From Streptococcus parasanguinis ATCC 15912 (lineage in GTDB: Bacteria > Bacillota > Bacilli > Lactobacillales > Streptococcaceae), in assembly GCF_000164675.2 (NCBI RefSeq), contig NC_015678.1:124001-188000 (forward strand): a DNA stretch of 64,000 bases, in the 5' to 3' direction. Positions 44,065 to 52,925 of this stretch are shown piece after piece. The notes below the pieces were generated by a model. The model worked only from the letters and a program-made list of their open reading frames with translations. It was not told the DNA's origin and did no database searches. A program made the position numbers and the translations under genes. Every line of letters begins with the position of its first letter. The first letter of the stretch is position 1.

Positions 44065-46402
44065 AATCAAATTCATATTTTTGGAGAATCGTAGTGAGGA
44101 TAAAGACTCCTGTAAAGATAGCCATCAATGCCAGATAAACTGGGAAAGTAGTGGCTGTAAGGAGGGAAATCTCGATCAAGTTTTTCAACACAACCGCAGA
44201 TGCGTAGAATCCTACTACAGAGAAGAGGATGAGGAGGGCACGCCAGATATTTAGTGGCAGGCAAGCACGGATAACGGATAGGAAACCGATGGATCCAAGT
44301 AAGTAGTAGGATACAGTAGACATATCGGCTGCAGACCAACCATGGCTTGCTCCCCAAAGGCGAATGAACAAGACACTAAAGACGACCATCAAGGCGCTTG
44401 GTAAGGCTAAAAGAAGGGAACGTCTCAAGAAGTGTTTTTCAACCGGTTTGATATTGCGTTCAAAGGTCAAAACAAATGGTGGGAATCCTTCGACGAATTG
44501 GTCGATCAGGGTGATTTGAATAGGGATGAAAGGGAAAATCAGCAAATAGTTGACGTTAAAGAAGAGAGCACTGGCAATACAGATGATAGCCAAGAGGAAG
44601 GAATAGATCGTTTTGATAAAGAAGATTGGAGCGATTCGTCCAATGTTATTCACCACACGACGGCCTTCAAAAAGAATTTCTGGAACGTCATTAAAGTCAG
44701 AGTTCAAAAGAACAATATTGGCAATTTGACGGGTTGCTGGATCTCCCTCGGCCATCACGATGGAACAGTCTGCTTCGCGAAGAGCAAGGATATCATTGAC
44801 CCCATCTCCTGTCATGGCAGTTGTCCGACTAGCTGCTTTCAAGGTTTGGATGAGCAGTTTTTTCTGGTGAGGAGACACACGCCCAAAGATAGCTGTTTCT
44901 TCTGCTTGATCCACTAATTGATCATCAGAAATTTTTGAACAATCGATGTAGTTCTCATAATTTTTGAAGCCAGCTTGTTGAGCGATATAAGAGACCGTCA
45001 CAGGGTTGTCACCGGAGATGATTTTGAGATCCACTCCTTGAGAGCGCAAATACTCAAGAGTATCTGAAGCCCCTTCACGAATGGGGTCTGTAATCTCAAT
45101 AACCGCAATCCCTTCAAGATTCTCAGGCAGTTTCAATTCCTGCATGCTGATCAGTTCTGAACTGTGGGCCAAGACGAGCACGCGCGACCCACGAGCTTGT
45201 GCTTCGACGACAGCAACTGGATTTTCTTTAAGGAGCATTTCAGGGGCACCGAGAAAGACGGTTCCAAGGTTGGATAGGTGCATGGCGCCCCATTTTCGAT
45301 CACTTGAGAAAGGAATAATGTTTTCCGCAGTATAAGCATGCTCCAACTCCCCATAAGCCTTGCGAATAGCTTGAGCAGTAGGATTGGTGTCCTCGCTATT
45401 TTGCATGTAAGCTGAAAGGATAACTTTGATGGTTTCCTCAGAAAAATGATCAGATAAGCTATGGAGAGCTTCAACTGTCATCTTTCCTTGAGTGATGGTA
45501 CCGGTCTTATCAAGACACAAGGTATCCACACGCGCCAGGGTTTCTACTGAGTACATTTCTTGGACAAGAACCTTGCGCATGCCGAGCTTAATCACCGCCG
45601 TCAAGAGAGACGTAACCGTCAGTAGGGCAATTCCTTTTGGCAACATTCCCAAGAGAGCTGTGGAAGAATTCACGACAGAATCCTTGATTGGCAGCATCTT
45701 GATCAACAATGCTTCAAAGAAGAGTGCAAGGCCAAATGGGATGATAATTTTACCAGTGAAGCTAGAAATTTTCGCTAAGTTATAAAGAATACGCGAATTG
45801 ATAGGCTTCAAGGTTTTGGCTTCCATCATCAGTTTGTTGGCATAGTTGTTTGCTCCAACTCGCTTGACACGGGCATAGACTTGACCACTGGCAATATAAC
45901 TACCAGAAAGAAGTTCATCGCCAACTTCTTTTAAGACCAGATCACTCTCACCAGTCAGCATAGCCTCATTGGCTTCTGCGATACCGGACATGACTTCAGC
46001 ATCACTAGGGATCTGCTCACCCGAAGACAAGAGCATTAAATCACCCAGAACGAGCTTTTCGGGTGGAATCGCATCTTTATCCCCGTCTCGAATGACAGTC
46101 ACTAGCTCACGACTCATAAGGTTGAGCTTATCAATCATCCGCTTAGCGCGCATCTCGGTCATGATCCCTGTAATGGCATTGAAGCAAATAACCGCGAAAA
46201 AGATCATATTGCTCCAAGCTTGTACAGCAGCCAAGGCTACCGCGATCACAAAATTTAAGGTGTTAAACAAGGTAAAGACGTTGCGCTTGATAATTTGCCA
46301 GGTACTGGTACTTGTATTCGTTGTAAAATCATTGGTTTGTCCGTGGTCAACTTTTTTGCGGACTTCATTTTGGGTTAATCCCTTTAAATCAATAGTTTCC
46401 AT
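44063..46402 (-). CDS. Cation-translocating P-type ATPase
   Basis: Full-length E1-E2 ATPase of 779 residues with about ten membrane segments. Motifs: LTGES (actuator), CLDKTGTITQG with the phosphorylated Asp, and MTGDGVNDILALREADCSI. The fourth membrane segment has L-G-M-L-P-K-G-I-A instead of the P-E-G-L of calcium pumps or the C-P-x of heavy-metal pumps, so the ion is not clear; it belongs to an uncharacterised branch common in streptococci. No Shine-Dalgarno precedes the ATG at 46402, and the -10 lies 7 bases upstream, so the mRNA is probably leaderless. Confidence 0.88.
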   Translation of the reverse strand: METIDLKGLTQNEVRKKVDHGQTNDFTTNTSTSTWQIIKRNVFTLFNTLNFVIAVALAAVQAWSNMIFFAVICFNAITGIMTEMRAKRMIDKLNLMSRELVTVIRDGDKDAIPPEKLVLGDLMLLSSGEQIPSDAEVMSGIAEANEAMLTGESDLVLKEVGDELLSGSYIASGQVYARVKRVGANNYANKLMMEAKTLKPINSRILYNLAKISSFTGKIIIPFGLALFFEALLIKMLPIKDSVVNSSTALLGMLPKGIALLTVTSLLTAVIKLGMRKVLVQEMYSVETLARVDTLCLDKTGTITQGKMTVEALHSLSDHFSEETIKVILSAYMQNSEDTNPTAQAIRKAYGELEHAYTAENIIPFSSDRKWGAMHLSNLGTVFLGAPEMLLKENPVAVVEAQARGSRVLVLAHSSELISMQELKLPENLEGIAVIEITDPIREGASDTLEYLRSQGVDLKIISGDNPVTVSYIAQQAGFKNYENYIDCSKISDDQLVDQAEETAIFGRVSPHQKKLLIQTLKAASRTTAMTGDGVNDILALREADCSIVMAEGDPATRQIANIVLLNSDFNDVPEILFEGRRVVNNIGRIAPIFFIKTIYSFLLAIICIASALFFNVNYLLIFPFIPIQITLIDQFVEGFPPFVLTFERNIKPVEKHFLRRSLLLALPSALMVVFSVLFIRLWGASHGWSAADMSTVSYYLLGSIGFLSVIRACLPLNIWRALLILFSVVGFYASAVVLKNLIEISLLTATTFPVYLALMAIFTGVFILTTILQKYEFD

Positions 46403-46409
46403 AGACAAT

Positions 46410-46418
46410 ATGATATCA
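46410..46418 (-). promoter_or_regulatory. Extended -10 of the P-type ATPase gene, start codon at +1
   Basis: On the minus strand TG-A-TATCAT is followed after only 7 bases by the ATG at 46402. The sequence ATGATATCAT is itself palindromic, so a regulator could bind there. Confidence 0.45.
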
Positions 46419-46576
46419 TTTTTTTGAGAAAAAGACTATCTAGAATCGGTCCGCTGAGACATTTTTTATCTAAAAAGGTTTGCGGTCAAAATCAGGATAC
46501 GGTATAATAAGAAAGAATGTTTTACATGATTGAATATCTTGTAGAGAGACAAATGAAATGGATTTGAGGAACAACT

Positions 46577-47323
46577 ATGTTTTATACCTATCTACGTGGC
46601 CTTGTTGCCTTTATTCTTTGGGTCTTAAATGGGAATGCCCATTACCATCATAAGAACAATATTCCAGATCGGAAAGAGAACTACATCTTGGTATCACCTC
46701 ACCGAACTTGGTGGGATCCAGTCTATATGGCCTTTGCAACCAAGCCAAAACAATTTATCTTTATGGCTAAAAAAGAACTCTTCACCAATCGTATTTTTGG
46801 CTGGTGGATTCGCATGTGTGGGGCTTTTCCGATCGACCGTGAAAATCCGGGAGCAGAAGCCATTAAGTATCCTATCAATATGCTGAAAAAGAGTAACCGT
46901 TCCTTGATTATGTTCCCAAGTGGAAGCCGTCATTCTCAAGACGTCAAAGGCGGTGTTGCCATCATTGCCAAAATGGCTAAGGTCCGTATCATGCCAGTGA
47001 CTTATACTGGTCCAAGAGATTTGAAAGGGCTGGCAACGGGTGAACGCATTGATATGAACTTTGGACATCCCATTGATATTTCGGATATTAAAAAGATGAA
47101 TGACGAAGGAGTGGCAGAAGTTGCCCGCCGTATCCAAGAGGAGTTTGACCGCTTAGATGCTGAAGCACAAGCGATCAACACCCCAACAAAACCTTCTCTC
47201 TTGATTCGTTTGTTAAAAATCCTTTTGATTCCCCTTGTCTTAGTCGTAGGCATCTTGACCTTGCTCTTTAGTTACCTAGCAAGCTTTGTATGGGATCCAG
47301 ATAAACATCGGAAAAACAAGTAA
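46577..47323 (+). CDS. plsC: 1-acyl-sn-glycerol-3-phosphate acyltransferase
   Basis: PlsC, 248 residues, adds the second acyl chain to lysophosphatidic acid in phospholipid synthesis at the inner membrane face. The catalytic H-x4-D is SPHRTWWDPVYM; the second block is MCGAFPIDRENPGAEAI and the third IMFPSGSRHS (in place of FPEGTRS). A C-terminal hydrophobic segment (about 208-236) is an extra anchor. TATAAT at 46503-46508 is a likely promoter. It precedes the competence genes but is separated by a terminator. Confidence 0.92.
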   Translation: MFYTYLRGLVAFILWVLNGNAHYHHKNNIPDRKENYILVSPHRTWWDPVYMAFATKPKQFIFMAKKELFTNRIFGWWIRMCGAFPIDRENPGAEAIKYPINMLKKSNRSLIMFPSGSRHSQDVKGGVAIIAKMAKVRIMPVTYTGPRDLKGLATGERIDMNFGHPIDISDIKKMNDEGVAEVARRIQEEFDRLDAEAQAINTPTKPSLLIRLLKILLIPLVLVVGILTLLFSYLASFVWDPDKHRKNK

Positions 47324-47352
47324 AAAAATTGAGAGTTTTTCTCAGTTTTTTT
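47322..47352 (+). terminator. Terminator of plsC
   Basis: A-T-T-G-A-G pairs with C-T-C-A-G-T around a short loop, followed by eight T residues. The T-run also forms the upstream T tract of the combox. Confidence 0.65.
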
Positions 47353-47358
47353 TATTTT

Positions 47359-47366
47359 TACGAATA
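47359..47366 (+). promoter_or_regulatory. SigX/ComX combox of the comEA-comEC operon
   Basis: A perfect TACGAATA, the cin/combox recognised by the competence sigma factor SigX, lies 24 bases before the comEA start and follows a T-rich tract. So the operon is a late competence operon, expressed after ComX is induced. Confidence 0.9.
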
Positions 47367-47389
47367 ATAAAAGTGAGAGGAGGTTTCTT

Positions 47390-48058
47390 ATGGAGGATAT
47401 CATCGAAAAAATCAAAGAATATAAGCTCTTTTTAGCTCTTACTGCTATTGGACTCTTAATTGGAGGGTATTTTCTTTTCCATCGACCTCAGTCAAGTGCA
47501 TCAACCATACCGGATCTTTATCAAGCTTCTAGTTCAACTTCGAGCAAAGAAAAGGTGCAGACCACTAGTTCCAAAGAAGAAAAGACGGTTACTTCAGTGT
47601 CTGATGCACCCGAGATCATTACGGTCGATGTCAAAGGAGCTGTCAAACAACCAGGTGTCTATGAGCTACGCTCAAATAGCAGAGTCCACGATGCCATTCA
47701 TAAGGCGGGTGGGATGACAACAGATGCCAATAGCCAATCGGTCAACTTGGCGCAAAAACTCTCTGATGAAGCAGTGATCTATGTTGCCAAAGAAGGGGAA
47801 GATGTTCCAGCGCTTGGAAGTTCAGAAAGTTCCGCAACTTCGTCAGCATCAGCAGAAAAAACAGGCAAGGTCCATTTGAATCGAGCGACAGAGACTGAGC
47901 TTCAAACGGTATCGGGCATTGGACAGAAACGTGCCCAGGACATTATCGCCTATCGCGAAGCAAATGGTCCTTTTCGATCAGTGGATGATCTGAAGAATGT
48001 TTCAGGAATCGGAGAGAAAACACTGGAGAAACTAAGAGATGCTTTCACGGTGGATTAA
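47390..48058 (+). CDS. comEA: Competence protein ComEA (DNA receptor)
   Basis: ComEA, 222 residues, is the membrane-anchored receptor that binds double-stranded DNA during transformation. One N-terminal membrane segment (about 14-30), a Ser/Lys/Thr-rich linker, an SLBB domain (IITVDVKGAVKQPGVYEL) and a C-terminal pair of helix-hairpin-helix motifs (VSGIGQKRAQDII and VSGIGEKTLEKL) are visible. It has an AGGAGG site and a combox, and overlaps comEC by 20 bases. Confidence 0.96.
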   Translation: MEDIIEKIKEYKLFLALTAIGLLIGGYFLFHRPQSSASTIPDLYQASSSTSSKEKVQTTSSKEEKTVTSVSDAPEIITVDVKGAVKQPGVYELRSNSRVHDAIHKAGGMTTDANSQSVNLAQKLSDEAVIYVAKEGEDVPALGSSESSATSSASAEKTGKVHLNRATETELQTVSGIGQKRAQDIIAYREANGPFRSVDDLKNVSGIGEKTLEKLRDAFTVD

Positions 48059-50285
48059 AGACCTTCCTTTTTCCCTTGTCCATCTCGCCTTTTTACTCCT
48101 ATGGCTGTATTTTAGTGTTTATCAACCATCTTGGCTTTCGATCAGCGGTCTAGTAGTAGTGGTAGTTTTAGCGGTTCATCACTATAAAGGGGATCGCTCA
48201 AGTTTGCTAGGTCTTGCTTTAGCAACCCTTTGTTTTGCGGCCTTCTTTGTCTTTCATCGAATACAGGATCATCCAGTACAAGCAGAAAGTCAGCCCCCAT
48301 CCCACTTACTCCTGATTCCAGATACTATCAAGATCAATGGGGACGCCCTGTCTTTTCGTGCTAAAAATCAGGGAAGGACCTACCAAGTCTTCTACACTTT
48401 AAAATCAGAAAAAGAAAAACAGCAGTGGCAAAGTCAAACCCACTTGCTGGAGTTGACATATAAAGGTGTTATAGAGGAACCAGAAGGGCAACGAAATTTT
48501 AGAGGATTTGACTACCGGTCTTATTTGCAAACACAGGGGATTCACTATCAAATAAAAATTGAAGCGATCCAATCCGCGCTTCCTATCCAAACTTGGAATG
48601 TTTTCGATTGCTTATCTCAATGGAGGCGCCAAGCCATTGTTTGGAGCAAGGAGCACTTCCCGCAGCCGATGAACCAGTATATGACCGGCCTTCTTTTTGG
48701 CTATTTAGATACGGATTTTGAAGAGATGGACCAGCTTTACACGAGTTTAGGAATCATCCATTTATTCGCCTTATCTGGGATGCAGGTCGGCTTTTTCATC
48801 AATGGGATCCGGAAAGCTCTCTTACGTCTAGGAATCTTGCAAGAGACAGTTGATATCTGGATGGTTCCAATTTCTTTGGTGTATGCTGGCTTGACAGGTT
48901 TTTCAGTTTCAGTGGTTCGCAGTCTCTTGCAGAAGATCCTCTCTCAAAAGGGGATCCGAGGGATGGAGAATATGGCGATGACCTTGATGCTCTTAATGCT
49001 GCTCATGCCCAAGTTTCTCCTGACAGCTGGAGGGGTCTTGAGTTGTGCTTATGCCTTTATTTTGACCTTGGTAGATACCAGTTCTTATTCAGGACTTAAA
49101 AAGCTACTAGTGGAAAGTTTCTGGATTAGCCTGGGGATTTTGCCCCTTTTGACCTATTACTTTAGTGTCTTTCAACCGTGGTCACTCCCTTTAACTTTCC
49201 TCTTTTCTTTCTTATTTGACCTTGTCCTTCTTCCAGGTTTAACGGTGCTATTTATCTTATCGATTCTAAAGCCCCTTACAATTTTTAACAGTTTCTTTCT
49301 TCTCATAGAGGAGTGTATTCGTTGGATTTCAAAGCTCACGTCGCTACCTTTGGTATTTGGTCAGCCGACGGGACCAGCTCTGATTGCTCTCTTCCTTCTT
49401 TTAGGGATCTTATATGATTTTCGAAAGCAAAAAAAACGTCGTTTCCTGTTAATAGGCATGATTCTACTCATCTTTTGTTGGACCAAGCACCCTTTAGAAA
49501 ATGAGATCACCATGGTGGATATCGGTCAAGGAGATAGTATCTTTTTACGCGATTGGAAAGGAAGAACCATATTGATTGATGTCGGAGGACGCGTCACTTT
49601 TAAAAGTGGAGACAAGTGGCAAGAGCGCAGTCAATCTGCCAATGCGGATCAAACCCTGATTCCCTATCTCAAGAGTCGAGGTGTTGGAAAACTCGATGCT
49701 TTGGTCTTGACTCATACAGACCAGGACCATATGGGCGATATGTTAGAGGTTGCAAGACAAATCCCGGTTAAAAAAGTGTATGTCAGTCCAGGAAGTCTAA
49801 CCAGTTCTAAATTTCAAGAGAAATTGAAACAGCTTCATAGTCCGATTAAAGTAGTCCAAAGAGGGGATCGTCTTCCTATTTTTGATCATGATCTAGAAGT
49901 CTTATCCCCTGATGAAGTGGGGGATGGTAAAAATGATGATTCGATTGTCCTCTATGGGCAGTTCTATCAGAAACGATTTTTGTTCACGGGTGATCTGGAA
50001 GAAGCTGGAGAGAAAAAACTTTTGGAAAACTATCCACAATTACAAGTGGATGTCTTGAAAGTAGGCCACCACGGTTCTAAAGGTTCCTCTAGTGATGTGT
50101 TTTTGGATCAGGTACATCCTCAATTGGCCTTGATCTCTGTTGGCAAGAAAAATCGCTACCGGCATCCCCATAAAGAATTACTCGATCGATTAGAGGAACG
50201 ATCTATTTCTTATCTTCGTACCGATGAAAGAGGAGCGATTCGCTTGATTGGATGGGACCATTGGAGGGTGGAAACGGTCCGCTAG
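48039..50285 (+). CDS. comEC: Competence protein ComEC (DNA uptake channel)
   Basis: ComEC, 748 residues, forms the channel through which single-stranded DNA enters the cell. An N-terminal OB-like region and many membrane segments of the competence domain (LFALSGMQVGFFI) are followed by a C-terminal metallo-beta-lactamase domain with DIGQGDS and HTDQDHMGD, which may act as the nuclease. The frame is intact, so natural transformation is likely. It starts within comEA. Confidence 0.96.
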   Translation: MLSRWIKDLPFSLVHLAFLLLWLYFSVYQPSWLSISGLVVVVVLAVHHYKGDRSSLLGLALATLCFAAFFVFHRIQDHPVQAESQPPSHLLLIPDTIKINGDALSFRAKNQGRTYQVFYTLKSEKEKQQWQSQTHLLELTYKGVIEEPEGQRNFRGFDYRSYLQTQGIHYQIKIEAIQSALPIQTWNVFDCLSQWRRQAIVWSKEHFPQPMNQYMTGLLFGYLDTDFEEMDQLYTSLGIIHLFALSGMQVGFFINGIRKALLRLGILQETVDIWMVPISLVYAGLTGFSVSVVRSLLQKILSQKGIRGMENMAMTLMLLMLLMPKFLLTAGGVLSCAYAFILTLVDTSSYSGLKKLLVESFWISLGILPLLTYYFSVFQPWSLPLTFLFSFLFDLVLLPGLTVLFILSILKPLTIFNSFFLLIEECIRWISKLTSLPLVFGQPTGPALIALFLLLGILYDFRKQKKRRFLLIGMILLIFCWTKHPLENEITMVDIGQGDSIFLRDWKGRTILIDVGGRVTFKSGDKWQERSQSANADQTLIPYLKSRGVGKLDALVLTHTDQDHMGDMLEVARQIPVKKVYVSPGSLTSSKFQEKLKQLHSPIKVVQRGDRLPIFDHDLEVLSPDEVGDGKNDDSIVLYGQFYQKRFLFTGDLEEAGEKKLLENYPQLQVDVLKVGHHGSKGSSSDVFLDQVHPQLALISVGKKNRYRHPHKELLDRLEERSISYLRTDERGAIRLIGWDHWRVETVR

Positions 50286-50360
50286 AGACGAGGAGAGGTT
50301 TGCTTTCTATGCTGAAAATTGCTATTATAGAAGGTGAAATCAATGTAAAGGTAGAATCGT

Positions 50361-50963
50361 ATGAACGCATTTAAGCAATTTTGGATACAGTATGCAGATT
50401 TTTCAAGTAAGACCAGTCGAGCTCATTTTTGGCTAGCTTTTTTCTGGAATTTCCTGATTTCTTTGCCTCTTTGGGTTTTTTACGTAGTGACTTCTTTATC
50501 CCATCAAAATGCTCAAGAAACGCTCAATTTTTCAACTGTTCATTCTAAGACAGGTTTATGGGCGCTCGCTTTCTTAGCATTCTTTTACTTCCTCATTTTG
50601 GTACCCAGTCAAGCCATTTGTGTGCGTCGCTTGCGGGATGCTGGAATCCATTGGTCTTGGATCTTTTTGAACCTTGGTCCGGTTATGCTCTATTTGTTGA
50701 CGGGGCTAGATATTTTCCTATTTCTCTGGGTGATCACAGTTATTTCCCTCTTGATTCTCATGATGCTTCCAGGGAAAAACACCTTCCCACAATCAATGGA
50801 AACTCCTATGGGAGTGGCTTCTGAACCACAGGTTACAGCGACAGGGGGGAGCTTTGGAGGCAACTCGTTTGAGCAGATTCCTAATTTTGTAGCAGCACCT
50901 GATTTGTCCGACGAAAAACCACCATTGGAACAAAAAATGGCTGCTGAACACGAAATGCACTAA
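50361..50963 (+). CDS. DUF805 membrane protein
   Basis: A 200-residue protein with four membrane segments and the DUF805 hallmarks SRAHFWLAFFWNF and RRLRDAGIHWSWIFLNL. The last 60 residues form a soluble, acidic tail. Function unknown. TATTATAG-like sequence around 50322 may be a promoter; the gene lies between comEC and holA on the same strand, 23 bases before holA, so it is probably cotranscribed with holA. Confidence 0.83.
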   Translation: MNAFKQFWIQYADFSSKTSRAHFWLAFFWNFLISLPLWVFYVVTSLSHQNAQETLNFSTVHSKTGLWALAFLAFFYFLILVPSQAICVRRLRDAGIHWSWIFLNLGPVMLYLLTGLDIFLFLWVITVISLLILMMLPGKNTFPQSMETPMGVASEPQVTATGGSFGGNSFEQIPNFVAAPDLSDEKPPLEQKMAAEHEMH

Positions 50964-50986
50964 ACTGATAAAGATAAGAGAGTTTC

Positions 50987-52021
50987 ATGCAAGCAATTAC
51001 CGACACTAAACATCTGACGGTTCAAACTCTGCCTCCTATTCTTGTCTTGACAGGAGAGGATGTAGGTCAATTTGAATGGTTAAAAAAAGATATTTTAAAT
51101 AAAATAGGCTATGATCCTTCAGATTTGAATTATTCTTATTTTGATATGAAGGAAGCCTCCTATGATGAGGTCGAGCTGGATTTGGTCAGTCTTCCCTTTT
51201 TTGCAGATGAAAAAATCGTGATTTTGGATCACTTATTGGATGTGACCACTGCCAAAAAACGCAATTTAACAGATGAAGATCTAAAGCAATTTGAAAACTA
51301 TCTGGAAAATCCTTCTGAATCGACCCGTTTGGTGATATTTGCAGAAGGAAAATTAGATAGTAAGCGCCGCTTGGTCAAACTCCTAAAACGGGATGCCCAA
51401 ATCATTGAAGCGACAACGCCTAAAGAGCAAGAGGTAAAACGTTATTTTGCAAGTCAGGCCCAAGAATTGGGCTTGCAGTTTGAGGGCGATTCCTTGGACC
51501 AGCTACTCTTAAAATCTGGCTATGATTTTGGAGAGTTACAGAAGAATATCGCTCTACTGCAGGCTTATAAAGAAGATGGTCAGATTACCCTCGAAGATAT
51601 CGAGGAGGTTGTTCCAAAGTCCTTGCAAGATAATATTTTTGATCTGACACAAATGATTCTCAAACGCCAAATCGATCAAGCCCGGAATTTGGTGAAGGAT
51701 CTCCGCTTACAAGGAGAAGATGAGATAAAATTGATCGCTATTCTGTTGGGGCAATTCCGAATGTTTTCTCAAGTTAAAATTTTCTCAGAAGAAGGCCAAT
51801 CCGAAAGCCAAATTGTAGCGAGCTTGTCGGAGTTGTCAGGACGCAAGGTCAATCCTTACCAGGTGAAGTTTGCCTTACGGGATAGCCGCAGGCTTTCCCT
51901 GTCCTTTTTGAAGCAGGCTATGATGACTTTCATCGAGACGGATTTTGCGATTAAAAGTGGAACATATGAAAAAGACTACTTATTTGATTTGGCCCTGTTG
52001 AAAGTAGCGAATAGCGTCTAA
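50987..52021 (+). CDS. holA: DNA polymerase III subunit delta
   Basis: HolA, 344 residues, opens the sliding clamp ring as part of the clamp loader. Typical parts: PPILVLTGEDVGQFEWLKKDI, the LPFFADEKIVILDH segment, and KSLQDNIFDLTQMILKRQIDQARNLV in domain III. A weakly conserved family, but length and order agree. The comEC-holA-sodA order is usual in streptococci. Confidence 0.92.
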   Translation: MQAITDTKHLTVQTLPPILVLTGEDVGQFEWLKKDILNKIGYDPSDLNYSYFDMKEASYDEVELDLVSLPFFADEKIVILDHLLDVTTAKKRNLTDEDLKQFENYLENPSESTRLVIFAEGKLDSKRRLVKLLKRDAQIIEATTPKEQEVKRYFASQAQELGLQFEGDSLDQLLLKSGYDFGELQKNIALLQAYKEDGQITLEDIEEVVPKSLQDNIFDLTQMILKRQIDQARNLVKDLRLQGEDEIKLIAILLGQFRMFSQVKIFSEEGQSESQIVASLSELSGRKVNPYQVKFALRDSRRLSLSFLKQAMMTFIETDFAIKSGTYEKDYLFDLALLKVANSV

Positions 52022-52047
52022 ATACGAATGAATCGCAAGCAGATTAG

Positions 52048-52076
52048 TTGAATAATTTATCTGTTTGCGTTATCAT
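52048..52076 (+). promoter_or_regulatory. Promoter of sodA
   Basis: TTGAAT (52048-52053), 17 bases, TATCAT (52071-52076), 33 bases before the ATG. Confidence 0.6.
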
Positions 52077-52108
52077 CAAGTCAGTAATAAAGAAAAGAGG
52101 ACCATAAA

Positions 52109-52714
52109 ATGGCTATCATTTTACCAGAATTACCATATGCTTATGATGCATTGGAACCTTATATCGATGAAGAAACCATGCATTTGCACCATGATAAACA
52201 CCATCAAACATATGTAAACAATGTTAATGCAGCTCTTGAAAAACATCCTGAAATTGGAGAAGACCTTGAAAGCTTGTTAGCTGATGTTGAATCCATTCCA
52301 GCTGACATTCGCCAAGCTGTAATCAACAATGGTGGTGGTCATTTGAACCATGCTCTTTTCTGGGAATTGATGACTCCAGAACAAACAGCTCCTTCAGCAG
52401 AACTTGCTGCAGCGATTGATGCTACATTTGGTTCATTTGAAGACTTCAAAGCAGCCTTCACAGCAGCAGCAACGACACGTTTTGGTTCTGGCTGGGCATG
52501 GTTGGTTGTCAACAAAGAAGGCAAACTCGAAGTGACTTCAACAGCAAATCAAGATACACCGCTCTCTGAAGGTAAAACACCAATCCTTGGTTTGGATGTC
52601 TGGGAACACGCTTACTACGTGAAATACCGTAACGTACGTCCTGACTACATCAAAGCTTTCTTCTCAGTGATCAACTGGAATAAAGTTAATGAATTGTTTG
52701 TAGCAGCAAAATAA
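52109..52714 (+). CDS. sodA: Manganese superoxide dismutase
   Basis: SodA, 201 residues, the single cytoplasmic superoxide dismutase of streptococci. Metal ligands are the His in MHLHHDKHH, the His in NHALFW, and Asp/His in DVWEHAYY. The GGGHLNH motif and the Gln in TANQDTP are those of Mn-type enzymes. An AGAGGA site precedes the ATG. Confidence 0.96.
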   Translation: MAIILPELPYAYDALEPYIDEETMHLHHDKHHQTYVNNVNAALEKHPEIGEDLESLLADVESIPADIRQAVINNGGGHLNHALFWELMTPEQTAPSAELAAAIDATFGSFEDFKAAFTAAATTRFGSGWAWLVVNKEGKLEVTSTANQDTPLSEGKTPILGLDVWEHAYYVKYRNVRPDYIKAFFSVINWNKVNELFVAAK

Positions 52715-52925
52715 TAATCCATAATGAATCTATAGGAACAGGTCTTTGTTTTTATAGATTTTTTTTGTGAATTCATCTTGAAATCGGAGTATAATTCCTT
52801 GCGTTTGGACGGTAAAATGATACACTAGTAGAAATGTGTCACACCTATGTGAAACCTGTTTAAAGTGATTAGGTAGGACGAAGTCAAAACGATAAATATA
52901 ATCTGAAAGTTCAGGGAGAAATGAA

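Noticed and set aside
52023..52030. TACGAATG upstream of sodA as a second combox
   Set aside because: One mismatch, no T tract, and a good sigma-A promoter (TTGAAT-17-TATCAT) explains sodA transcription.
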